Source: Dipylidium caninum (taxonomy: Eukaryota; Platyhelminthes; Cestoda; Cyclophyllidea; Dipylidiidae). Taken from it: DNA of 64,000 nt. This document shows, piece after piece, positions 12,301 through 23,662 of the stretch (position 1 is the stretch's first letter; every line of letters begins with the position of its first letter). Position numbers and translations under genes: made by a program. The notes beneath the pieces were generated by a model. It worked only from the letters and a program-made list of their open reading frames with translations, made no database searches and was not told the origin of the DNA. The stretch is from positions 620,001 through 684,000 of the forward strand of contig QEYB01000158.1 in NCBI GenBank assembly GCA_017562135.1, in the 5' to 3' direction.

Positions 12301-15300
12301 GAGTGACGAGCACAAGTGGGCAGCGCACGTCATCGACAGTGAAGACCCCGAGGCGCGCAGCCTTTTTCGCCGCCCGAAAGTGCCGCGGAGACGACGAGTC
12401 CACTGCCCGCCTCGTCTCCGACGGTCGAAAGAATGGCGGACGTAGCTGACCGACGACTAAGGCGGGGCGGACGTCGGTAAGCTGGAGGGAGGGTGAAAAG
12501 CCCTCCCGCTGGACTGCGGGTGGTAAGGAGGGCGATTTCCGCTTACCCCGAGGAGTTGGACACCTCGGTCCTGCACCAGCCGCCTCCGCAGCGTTCTCTT
12601 GGGAGGTTGGAAGCAAATATTCGCCGCCTCGTCGCCTTCTGCCGAGACTTGAAGGCGTCTCGGCCACCCTCCACCCACAACGGACAACCTGTCCGCAGGC
12701 AATTTCCCTTTTCGTTGGAGGCTTTCCCGCTCCTCAACATGTCCTACTTTCTTCTCTGCTCAGCCCACTCCTTGTAGCGCCAAGGCACTTTCCTTGGGGG
12801 CTAAAATTAGCTCCTCCTCCTCCTCCTCCTTTGCGACTTCCTGCTTAAGTCGTGTTGCTATTTTTTACGCCTAAGGCTCCTTGGAATAGGAGGGAGGTGG
12901 AGGACGGACAAGAGCGCCTCCGAGCACTGCATCCCCACGTAATATCGCCTCTCCGGGCAGGGGAAAACGCCTCTAGGATGTCCGTTCTCTCGGTCGCCGG
13001 AGACGGGCGGACTGAGGCGCCGAGGCGTGTGCGCCGTGGCCGTCCTCCACTCGACCGCCGTGCCAGTCAGTGATAGGGTGACTCGCCTTGACCGCGGCGT
13101 CACACATACGTGACGCCTGTTCCACACCGCTTGTTGCGTTGGATGGGGGCATTCCTGACCGAACGGTAGCCTCAACGCCGTTTTGGCCGCCGTCGGGGAG
13201 GCGTCTTTGGGCAGACCACATTGAACGAGTGAGAAATGGGGCTGAGGGGAGGCGGCCACAATGGCGGTCGCTCCGCCCCGTCGCCGCAGTCGTCGTCCAC
13301 ACCCAGTGTCCCGGGCTCCCACCTCGGTGGTTTATCGTCCGAGTGGCGCCATCACACGCCAATTTAGTGCACAAAACGCGCACTTTCACGTGGCAGCGCC
13401 AAGTGCCCGCGCACAGCCGCAATTAGGCTGGCACAGGCGAAGACGGCACACTTGGTGCGCCAGGCCTAATCACGTCCGCATTCCGCGCCGGGCGGTGCGT
13501 TCATCCCACGTGTTGGGACTGACGGAAACGCGTCTGCGAGGAGGCTGAGGAGGAGCTGCTCCACCTCTCCGCGGCCCACTCGAGTCGGCGCGCGGCTCCG
13601 CAAGAGGTGACTGGTCCGCGGAGGGCCTCAGACGGTGTCAGGAGGAGGCAGACTTCTCCACCCAAGAGTGTTTGTCCGCTGCCAAACGGCCACGTCGACG
13701 TGCTCGCCACTACGAGGAAACGTGGGGCCGTGAGCCCCGCCATCGCGTTTCGTGCGCCGCTCCCCTCATGGCAGACTCGGCGCGTGACGTGCCAGAACGG
13801 AACGATCACTTTGTGACACGCACACACGCACGCACGCACGCGGACGAACGGCCGGACGGACGGACGCACGCACGCGAGTGTGCATGTGTTTGGCGGCACC
13901 GCCACCACCCGCGCGCGGCGGAAATCGCTTCCGGTCGGTGGCAGGCCATTTTGGCTCACTCGGTCGTCGGAGGGTCGCCTCGCTCGCCGCATCCTCTCGC
14001 CTCCGACTGGCGTGGCTGGGAAGCAGAGAATCGTTGGCGCGAGGACGCGGCGCTCTACCACCTGCGAGCCATTTCCGCCTGAAGTTGTCAACTCCGCGTG
14101 AGGAAGAGTTGTTGAGTTGGACAGTGACGGAGCAAGACAACGCCAACCCTAAATAAAAACCCTGCAGAAGTTCGTTTTCCCCGGGCAGCTGTGGCGGTGG
14201 CGACGGCGACGGCGCGAAATCTCGGTGTAGCACGTCTCAAGAAATGCGGGGGCATGGCCGCCTCTCCCGCGGCATGGCTCGAGCGGGAAGACTGCACAAC
14301 TCGCTGCTTGGCCGCCTCGCGACCAGCGAAGGGCAGGTCGCGTGTTTACACTCTGCGAGCGCGCCTCCGGACGACGAGGCGGCCACAACGCCAGGGCGGC
14401 GGGGCTTTCACCGGGCGGTGGCGTCCAGTCGCCAGTGGAGCGGCAGCAGGGCGGGGCTGGCGAGTCTCAGCACCGAGTTGGGTGCATGCGCGAGTGGCTG
14501 TCCACAGCGCTTTGAGGTGGTTTTAAGGCGGCGTTTCTGGGCCCGGAGGGCATTACAGAGGCGAAGTGGCCGTCTGTACGCTCGGGAGGCGTTTCCCGGC
14601 CCCCGTGCATGCGAGGGCAGCTCCGCGCCCTATTCAGAGAAGCGAACTGCTCTTTTGAAGAGAAACAGGCCAACAAAAGCCGGAGGAAGTGGCCGAACAA
14701 GTGGCGCGTCCGAATAGTCCGAATCGGGAACTTTGGTCGTCACAACGCTGTCTCGGAGGACAATACCCTTCGCCGAATCGAAACACTCTTTCAGCCCTTC
14801 CGAAGGCGCCACTCACCGCTGCGGAGCTCCCCAAAAGTCTTCGACACAAACGACCAGACTGGCTCGGGCCGAAGCGGGTGACACCGCGTTTGTCCACTCT
14901 GCTTCCCGGTGTCCGACGTCAACTGGTTAAACCGCTCCAACTGTCCTCTCCCACAAGTCGGCCTCTCAACTCTGCCAAGGGAGCAGGCAAGCTGCCAGAC
15001 ACCGTGCGCCAAGCCTCCCCTCCACTGTGTCGCCCCTCGGCGCTGGGTCGCGGCGGTGCTGCCGGTCGCGCCACCAGACCGTGGCGCTTTATCTCAATCG
15101 GCGGCAATAAAATCCGGACTTGAAAGGTTTAGCAGCGCAATCCTGTTTGTTACCGCCCCGTGGAGCGTTTATGTAGCCAACGTGCGCGTTGGAGGACTGC
15201 GCCACCTCTCTCTGCGTCTCCAACAGGACGTGGAACGTCCCTCGCCTCGACACTGTCGCCCTCACCTTCGTTCGCCACCATCTTTGGGCGGCCGCAGGGC

Positions 15301-15471
15301 TTTTCCCGAGCCCCTCGCCCCCGCGGGCACATCTGCCCGTGTTGCCAGTGACGGCGCAGTTGACGCAGTCCTCGTTTTTGTCGGCCATTAGACGCGCCAC
15401 ACGCCAGCCCCCCCCCCACCTCCTCCTCCTCCTCGCCGCACGGTTGCCATCTCGGCGCTAAACGCTCTCAC

Positions 15472-15635
15472 AGTAGTCGCCTTCCAGATGGCAGAGCGGG
15501 AGTCGGTATGGCGAGGTGGGACACGGGTTGAGCCGCCTTCGACGCTCGCCTTGGCTCTCGGGCGTTTTGTCGGGAAAGCGCGTGTCCGGAACCACCTTCA
15601 GGGCATATCTGCGCTCACACGTTCCGCCGGTCGGA
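15472..15635 (-). CDS. Possible exon of an unknown cysteine-containing protein
   Basis: On the minus strand a frame containing GTCERRYALKVVPDTRFP and later LPLCHLEGDYC stays open up to a good donor (TACT/GTGAGA at 15472). The upstream border is uncertain: an AG preceded by GAGTGT lies near 15650. The residues look like a secreted or extracellular segment, with paired cysteines and no low complexity. I do not recognise the family and found no neighbouring exon that joins in frame. GC-rich context makes chance open frames likely. Confidence 0.22.
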
Positions 15636-16848
15636 CGCAGGCGGCTACACTCCCACGCGCGGGCTGGTAGATGGGCACACCAGGACGTCGAGCGAGAAGA
15701 GGCAGAGCTGCGCGGGAGGCGACCTCCTCGGAGCCCACATTCTCTCCCCGGCGCCGGAGTGCATGGTGGCGGCGTGAAATTCCATAGCCACGGAGGCAGT
15801 TGGACAAAACTCACCCTTCGGGGGGGGGGGCCAACTTACGCCAGGTGAGACGAGGAGCGGCGATTGAGGCGACACTCTGACACTTGCTTCGGTACTCTGC
15901 TGGCCCGACCAGGCAGCTCTCAACCACGGAGTTAAATTCTCCCGACACACACCTCCTTATCTATTGGCTATAAAGACGCTCGGCCTTGTTTCTGCCGCCG
16001 GTAGGAGGCGGAGGTCGCGGACAGTGGCGTCTCCATCCAATCGAAACTGTGCACCGAGACGCTGAAGTCTCCTCGGCCTCAGACGCAGCGGCCTCCGCAC
16101 CCACCGGTCAAAAGCACACTTTGTCGAACGTACGGAGAAGCGCCTCGCCCATGGCGGCCGAGTCGTTGCGGGACGGGACGAAGAATGGAAAGAGTGGGCG
16201 AGGAATTTCGTCGCCTGAAGCCGCATTTGATGCACTGGATGCCTCATCATTCCCGTCTGTTCTCCAGTGAAAGGCTCCAGTTGTGAATTCCCGCGGGGGG
16301 GGGAGGCGGCAGGAGAGGGCGTTGAGCGACATCGTTTCGCTTTCATCGCTCCACCCTGGAGATTTTAACTCACGTGAAGCGGCGTCTCGGCAGCGGGGGC
16401 TCCTCTCACCCCACCGGCTCTGTTGACAGCCGCAATGTCGAAAAGTGGTTCTCTTTCTGCCACGCAGTTCACCAGGAGTGGCAGAACAACAGCCCCGAAT
16501 TAAGGAGGTCACATGCTACTGACGTGAAGGTCATCGCAGTATTGTCAAGTGACTTTGACAGGCGAAAAACAAAACAGGCGTCGCACAGCCGCGCCACAAC
16601 GAGGGCGCAGGCGCGAGGAGGCCTCGACTCGTGGCTCTCGCAGCCCCGTTCGCACTCCGCTTCACACGGAGGCCACTTTGTTCAGCGGCGGTGGCGGCGG
16701 CGACGACGCTGGCTCATGCCACTTGTCGCATCACCCATTTCACACCCTCGACTAAAGTGTTTACATCTCCAAGTTGGCACAACCGATGCGTCATTCATGT
16801 GGAGGACTATGTGATTTGCTGAAGGCTCCACCACCGCCACCACGCGCT

Positions 16849-17122
16849 CAGGCCACTTGGCAGCCACCGACTCGGCGCAACCGTCGGCCTCCCTCGCGCC
16901 TCCCTTCAATACGTTTGTGCGCCTCTCGAAGCCGCAATGCCGAGGACATTGCCGTTACTTGCTGTGCAGTCAGCACACCCTCGTCTCGCACCCACTCGCC
17001 GTGCGATTGAAGGCTCACGACGCGACGCGACGCGACGCGACGCCACTCGGTGGCTGGACGCGGCTGATCCGCGCGCCTCCACTGATCCCACCTCGTCACA
17101 GCCGTCCAAATGACCTGGCATT
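16849..17122 (+). repeat. 274-bp near-identical repeat, copy 1 (pairs with 21982–22255)
   Basis: This segment is the same length as 21982–22255 and differs by only a handful of bases. Both contain a short GACGC pentamer array (about 17018–17042). Homology continues at lower identity upstream, where both have a CGACTAAAGTGT stretch and a CCGATGCGTCA stretch. Confidence 0.85.
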
Positions 17123-18296
17123 AATGAGGCGAGGCCAAGTCGTGTCGTTCGACAACCGCCACCACACTCTTTGCGGTCTCCGCGTGGCCGCCGTGTGGAA
17201 AGTCTCCTCGCCTGTCCCACCCATCACTCGCGTCAGTGAATTCGACTGTCCGCGCCTCTCAAGTTCGCTTCCGACGAGGGACAAAGAGCCCAGAAGACGC
17301 GTCATTTTTACTCTTGCCAGTGCGTCGGTGCATCACGCGGAGGAGGTGGTTGGCGTTTCATTTCGGAACAGAAATGCTTCCACCAGGCAACGACGTTATC
17401 CACTTCCACCCTTGTGACCCTCCGTCTGGCGTCACATGCTCCTCAATTGAGAGCGAAATTTGATATTCTCCTGCCCTCACCACGTCACAAATATGTGACG
17501 AGTATGCTAACTTGGAGAAAAAGCTTACTTTTGCCCAGACTTGTCTAGTCAATCATAACTGGTTGCCATGGAAGTAATAGAAAAGTGTTTGCACTGCTTC
17601 CTACGATTGTCCCATCGCTCAGGCACCACAATCACCCGCTCCGCGACTCTCAAAGACGTCATAAAGAGAGACGAGGTAGAAGACGAGCATCTTCGTCTCC
17701 TTCTACCCCAGGCGATGGCCCAAATGGGAGAAAGTTTGTGTGCCAATGCCACACCCTCGCACAGTCCTGCCTCGGACACACGAAGGCGGAGGCGGCTGTT
17801 GTCGCGGGAATCAAGAGCAACGCCAGTGCACGGGTTTCCGCCAACGAGGCAGCTTCTTCCCTGTCAAACTTCTCTCCACAACTGGCACCTCGTCTCGGCG
17901 CTGTGTTTACTCTGCTCTCTGGCGGGCAGATCAACCGCGCTAGTGGCGGGAACGATAACCTACCCGAGACGGCATGCTGGCATCTCTCGTTTCCACCGCA
18001 AAGGATCATTGACAAGGGGACTGGCGGCACGTCCGGGGGCAACCCCATCCGCCCACACGACCGCGGAACCCGCACCCACGCGCCCCCGGGTGAGGGAGAA
18101 GGCAAGGCAAATGCTGAAACTTGGCATAATTATTATTTCTAAGTGCTCAGGAGATGATGATGACGTTGGTGCAAAGTGAGAGGACAACACTGAGAGAGGC
18201 GAGAGGAAGGGTGCGCCGCTGCTCGAGGCGCATACGATTAGATGACGCGGAGGAGGGAGACGAAGAAGCTGGCGGTGCCACGCGGTGCCTCCTCAC

Positions 18297-18406
18297 TTCT
18301 GTGGGAACGAGCAGACGATCTCGCGTTTCCCCACTGGCAGTAGGGGACGAAAGTTCTCATTCGTGTTGCACGTCTCGCACGAGTGCATCGAGCGCATTGC
18401 GGACAA
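18297..18406 (-). CDS. Possible exon of an unknown protein with a CETCNTNE motif
   Basis: A 110-bp minus-strand segment is bounded by a pyrimidine-rich acceptor (GCCGCATTTCAG, ending at 18407) and a donor (CAGAA/GTGAGG). It reads about 36 residues, including HSCETCNTNENF, RPLLPVGKREIVC and SFPQ. The Cys-x-x-Cys pair, third cysteine and mixed composition look like a real extracellular segment. I do not recognise the family. It may belong to the same minus-strand gene as the segment near 15.5 kb, but that link is speculative. Confidence 0.25.
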
Positions 18407-19991
18407 CTGAAATGCGGCAAAGCAGCAAAGCATAAAATGCGCACAAACGGGCAGTGAGGCGCCGAAACTGTGGTGAGAAGTGGGAGAAGGGGACGGGTGA
18501 GGGAGGCGAGAGACGACAGACGTTTCACACAGCCCGGTGGCCATTCCATCGGGCGTTCGCGCCTCCGACGCTCCGCTGCCCCACGGGTTGACAGCCTCGT
18601 CACAGGCCAGGCGCGACAACAGTCCCTCGGTGGCTCAACTCACCCTCCACTTAGTGTTTTCACTCCCGTCATAAATCTATGCTCATCCTTCCACCCGAAG
18701 GAGTTCAAAATAATGTGCACCAGTGTATAAATCACGTCTTTTTCGGTGGCCTTCGTCTCAATCGCGGACAGAGACTCGATTTGCGAGGAGAACCTCAAGA
18801 CTAAACATCAACCGATTTCGAACGTGTAGCCCTACGCTCATTTTATGGCATTTTCGCATTGACAAAGCCGGTCACATTCAAGTAGGAGGGTCATTTCACA
18901 CCTTGTCTGCACTAGCAAACCAGTGAGACTCTACGCCTCACCACACACGGAGGCTTTTTTTATCGCCGAGAGAAAAGTTTGCATGCAGTGAAGTGAAATT
19001 ACTCCACGCAAAACTGTGCGCTTTTGACAAAGTTGAGGCTTTGAAGGGGAGAAATGTGTGTTAAAAAATGCGCTCTCTCAGAGCTCAAGCAACAGCAGAT
19101 TAAAATTCATCTAAGTTTTAGCCGCTACACTGATTGTAACTGCAGGTGATTGGTAAGCTCGTGATTAAAATAAAAATTAATTTTTAGCATGAGCCAAAAA
19201 TGGTCAGGAGAAGAATAAGTTAGTGAAATTAGACGGTGAATGACAAAAAGTTGCCCCTTAGGTGAAAGTATAAGAAGCAAACACTACAAAATTTTATACC
19301 TTGACTCTTGCCAAACTAACAATTAATGAATTAGCATAAAATCTGTCAGGAAAGGGAAATAAACCTGGTCGCTTGAGAGTTGCAGCGGTTCCGCACAGAT
19401 GATCCAACGAACGCACTCAGCGCAAGGCGGTGTTGTGAGGGAGCCCTCGTAGGTGAAATAGCGCCTCGTGGCTTAAAATGCAAATGAGGACGTAAGAAGA
19501 TTGTCAGATAGATGAAAAAGCTTCTCCAACACGGATTGCACGCAACTGCACGTGGGCAGTTGATGTGGTTAGGAATCAAGTTCGAATGGCGTCAAGAGCC
19601 TACATTCAACTTCTCTTTAGGCTCCCGGGGAACTCTATATCCAACTTTTCAGGAAAATGAGGAATTCCATCAGTGGTATAAACGGAAAGCGTGCAACCTT
19701 GCCCTAGCAATACAAATAAACTGTGCCGCCGATGTCTATGTTTATTTCTCCCCCCACTCGCCCCAATTACAAGCATTACTGTGAATGGCCAGAACCAGAA
19801 GCAACAGCAACAAAGTCCCTAATTCCTTAAATACGTATGGGATTCTGCAAAAATATGCATTATACGATAAAGGAATAGAAAAGCTCTACAGACTCTGAGA
19901 GAGTACCAAAAACAGATAGCTTTCAGAGGTAAACCCGATACACTCAACTCCAAACAAATAACGCCTCAAATGCGAAGCATCCAAAACAAAC

Positions 19992-20748
19992 TTGTAATGA
20001 GTGATGGAATGTCGATTTCTTCCAAAATTGTTTGTTCACAGCCAGGTTTTGACGATTTAATTGCGGCGATAAGCGGCCTCATTGATTCACATTCGCTTTT
20101 GCCAGCCTGCGTCGCAGTATAACGCCATTTTATGAACATCAAACTTGGCAAATGAGACTACTAAAACGCAAGTGGCAACTTACCTGAAGAAAGACACCAA
20201 TAACACAAAGACCTTCTGGGTCATTTAGGGCCTGTTCCATTGATGAGTATCTCTCATTTACGAAAACTAAGTGTAATTCAGCGGCGTAGCATTTGCCGTC
20301 TATATAATGTTCTGATCCCCATTCATCGTCACATCCCCAATGACAGTGAAATTGTTTGAGAATGTACCTATTTTTAAGCGGGCCGCCCTCAACCCTTGTG
20401 CCTAAAGCGAATGAGAGGAGAAATTTGCACATGGTAAATGAGCATAAGAGAACAAATTTCTTCGGATTATCAAACAAACCTCTATTGCCCTTAAATGACA
20501 CCTGAAAATTGTGCTTCTTTCGAGTAAAGACTTGGGTGCAATTGCGCACAAAATTCAGCTCGATTGGATTAAGTTTGGAATCATATATGCACTTCTGCCT
20601 TATAATATTTATGGGTGATTGTCTAGCGCCAGCTGCAGCCCGGCAGGTTAAACTCCACGTGTGGGGGCCTATACATTTCGGCCATAACTCTAAAGTTACC
20701 ATTAGTCGCGCCATATCCGTAATCTGGGGGTCCACAGGAGGCAGCCAT
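19992..20748 (-). CDS. Alpha-class carbonic anhydrase (C-terminal exons not found)
   Basis: Four minus-strand exons: 20748–20700, 20668–20480, 20401–20184 and 20106–19992. The joined start reads DYGYGATNGPHTWSL followed by GARQSPINI, the usual N-terminal signature. Exon 3 carries QFHCHWG and AAELHLV, which supply the three zinc-binding histidines, plus GSEHYIDGK. Exon 4 reads like the central helix region (MRPLIAAIKSSKPG). The enzyme interconverts CO2 and bicarbonate. No signal peptide is seen after the chosen Met, so a cytosolic form is likely. The first intron is only 31 nt; the second is 78 nt and stays open in frame. The expected last part (the SLTTPPC-like loop and RPVQPLN-like end) is not visible before 19 kb, so the gene is incomplete here, through a distant exon, loss or misassembly. 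Confidence 0.8.
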
Positions 20749-21981
20749 GGTTTGTAGCTAATGAGAGTTAAATACGCTGGGTTATCACGCTTTTTAAATG
20801 CCTGCGTTTGGCCCGTTGGCAATTTTTTAAATTGAAAGGTTAAAACAAATATGATTGCGGGCTAACGTGCTACGTATACCTAACGTAGATTTAAAGCCAG
20901 TAATAAGTAAAAAAATTTTATTAATTTAATTTGTAAAGCAAAATTTTTTTAATATATTGCAGCATTAATAAACAAGTTTAAATATGTTCCAAATAAGGAA
21001 TGCAAATCTTCCATATATCCTATCTTAAGGGGTTGGAAAACTGGCAGAAATCCCTACTACCTTACACTTCTAACTTTTCCATGCGCTTATTTCTCTTCGA
21101 CCGGTTGCGCCGCAGCCTCCACATCCACCGAGGCAGGTCGCGAAGCTACTGCCCGGCCAAATCACATATTCCCGACTGCGCGGGGAAGCGCGTAAAAGAC
21201 GGCGGTTAAGGGTCTGTAGACTGCGACGAAGAGTGGAAACGGTGCGTAAGGCATTTCGCAGCCCGCAACCTCATTCAGACATCTTCCCCAGGGAGAAGCC
21301 CTATTTAGTAGCAACTAGTGGAGAGCATTGGGACGGAGTGGGGCGAGGCGGACCGAGGCGCTTCGGTTGGAAAGAGGGGCCGAGAGTCATCGTGTCGTTT
21401 TTATCGTCCCATTTAGGAAATTTAACTCACGTGATTTCATGTTTCGGCACTTGGAACTGCTCACCTCGCCGGCTCCCGTGTCAGCCTCCATGTCAAATAG
21501 TGGTGTTCTACTTACTGATAACAGCCGTCTTGTGGTGACATGAAAACAGAGTCAAATTAAAGGCTTTACATGCGACAGTTGTCAAGATCATCGCAGTATC
21601 GTCGACTGACTTTGACAGGCGATATTTCACTGCCCCGCGGCGATTAAAGAAACGGGCGTCGCACGGCCCCACATAGCTGCAGCCTCGCGTCCTGTGCCGT
21701 GTGCCGCGGCGCCGATGGTCTCCTCGCATCTGGCCGCCGCCAGTCTGTGGTTAACCACAATGAGGGTGCAAGCACGAGGAGACCGCAACTCAACGGTCTC
21801 TCACCGCCGTTTGCACTCCGCTCCACCGCAACCAGCGCCGCATCTTAACACGGAGGTCACTTTGTCCAGCGATGATGGTGGCGGTAGTTCATGCCACATG
21901 TGGCATTACTCATGTTACACCGTCGACTAAAGTGTGTACATCTGCAGGTTGTCATAACCGATGCGTCACTCGGATGTTGGA

Positions 21982-22255
21982 CAGGCCACTTGGCAGCCAC
22001 CGACTCGACGCAACCGTCGGCCTCCCTCGCGCCTCACTTCAATACGTTTGTGCGCCTCTCGAAGCCGCAATGCCGAGGACATTGCCTTTACTCGCTGTGC
22101 AGTCAGCACACCCTCGTCTCGCACCCACTCGCCGTGCGATTGAAGGCTCACGACGCGACGCGACGCGACGCGACGCCACTCGGTGGCTGGACGCGGCTGA
22201 TCCGCGCGCCTCCACTGATCCCACCTCGTCACAGCCGTCCAAATGACCTGGCATT
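21982..22255 (+). repeat. 274-bp near-identical repeat, copy 2 (pairs with 16849–17122)
   Basis: Same length, orientation and nearly the same bases as 16849–17122, including the GACGC pentamer array near 22151–22176. Weaker homology extends upstream to about 21.4 kb. Confidence 0.85.
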
Positions 22256-23582
22256 GGTGAAGGGAGGCAAATTCGAGACCCCTCGACCAATGCGCCTCCC
22301 GCCCAATCCTCGCCCCCACCGCCACCCTCTGTTGGGCGCGGATGCACCCTCTGAGGTCTGAGCATGCTCGCCACAGGACAATTGGCCTCACGTGTCCCGC
22401 CCACCAGCTAGTGAATTTGGGTGTCCGAGCTTCTCAAGTCTGCTTCCAACGAGGGACCACCAACTCAGAAGACGCCGCATTTCTTTGGCCGACAATGTAT
22501 CAATGTGAAAGCGGCAGGGAAGAAGTTTATTTCACTCCAGATTGGCTCATACGAGACGAGAAGGCCTTCATCTTCCATCCGCTTAAAAAGTAAAGCGGCA
22601 GTACGCGTTCATTTGATGCGCGAGAGAGAGATGCCCCACCACGCAGCCACCCGTCACGGGGAGAAGTTGGCCACTGTCGGCCACGCGGCAGACCACCACG
22701 AGACAGTCCCCCCGCCTCACAGCCGACCCGATGACCTCCCGCCCGTAAATGGGGACAAAACGGCATCTCCAAGGCTGAAAGCTCCCACCTCCGCCGCCGC
22801 CTGTTGGGCCCTGCTGTCGGCCACGCGGTCTGATCGTGGCTTCCGGGGAGAAACTCCTCTCGCCTGTCCCACCCAGCACTCAAATCAGTGAATTCGGCTG
22901 TCCGCGCCTCCCGAGTTTGCCTCCGAGGAAGGATGACGAGCCCGCAAGACGCGACATTTTTGCTCCTCGGAAACTTTTCAACCTCCTTCACCGTCACCCG
23001 ACACCTCGTTATGCCTCCACTCTCGGCCTTTTTTGCCCACACCGTCTTCCCCTAATTTTAAGCCAAAGAAGCGCTTTTGCTTTTCCATTCCAACGCCATC
23101 TCCCGTCAATGTGCCAAATGAGGAAAGTCAAACCGTCTGAGACCAGATTCGTCATAAGAAATCTAAGAAGTCCACGTAAATAATATTTTTGTGGATGTCG
23201 ATCTACAACTCCCGATGGTGTTGCCTCTAACTACTCAAAGGGGGTGTTTGTGGAATCTACAGACCGGAGGTGATTTGGCCACTTCTCGTTTGTCTGAAGC
23301 GGGCCTCAGAGAACAGCTGGAGAATCGTCCGCCTCTTCCCCCCACCGGTGTCCACTCCCGCCCACTCCAGCCGCGTCGATGCATCATATGTTCGTTCACA
23401 AAGTCTCTGTCCTCCGCTGTGAAAAATGCCCGCATTTCGGCGGACCGAAGCGGAGAAGCGCTCTACCTCGGCTTTTACTCCCGGTTAACTTGCAAGTCCC
23501 CGCGGGCTCAATGCACAACGGCCACTTTTAGACAGAGCGGAAAACACTAATTTTACGAGGGAGAAGCGGTGTTCGAGGGATA

Positions 23583-23611
23583 ACAACAACAACAACAACA
23601 ACAACAACAAA
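23583..23611 (+). repeat. AAC trinucleotide microsatellite
   Basis: About nine AAC/ACA units sit just downstream (on the minus strand) of the stop codon of GST A1, probably in its 3' UTR. Confidence 0.8.
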
Positions 23612-23662
23612 AACTACTACTACGACAACGTGGATGGAGCGTCGCGTTCTCGCAACCGTCGG

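Larger units (their letters stand above)
9369..19991. other. GC- and CpG-rich block without a confident gene
   Basis: From about 8.2 to 18.7 kb the sequence is unusually rich in GC and CpG; it then becomes AT-rich to 20 kb. Stop codons are rare for compositional reasons, so many frames of 100–290 codons are open on both strands at once. None shows a family signature, and most overlap each other. A short ACGC/GGAC-type repeat lies at about 13818–13875. Two minus-strand stretches with splice-like borders (18406–18297 and about 15635–15472) look more protein-like and are listed separately. The part nearest 9.4 kb is the upstream region of the KCNMB-like gene and may hold its promoter; I see no TATA box. 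Confidence 0.45.
20749..23662. other. Intergenic, AT-rich then GC-rich, with repeated segments
   Basis: The AT-rich first part (to about 21.0 kb) holds nothing recognisable. The GC-rich part, 21.1–23.5 kb, is a diverged relative of 16.3–17.4 kb. A motif around GTGAATTxGxxTGTCCG, followed by CTCAAGT or CCGAGTT, recurs near 17240, 22410 and 22890. The end has an AAC trinucleotide array. The open frames of up to 171 codons look compositional. Confidence 0.45.
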
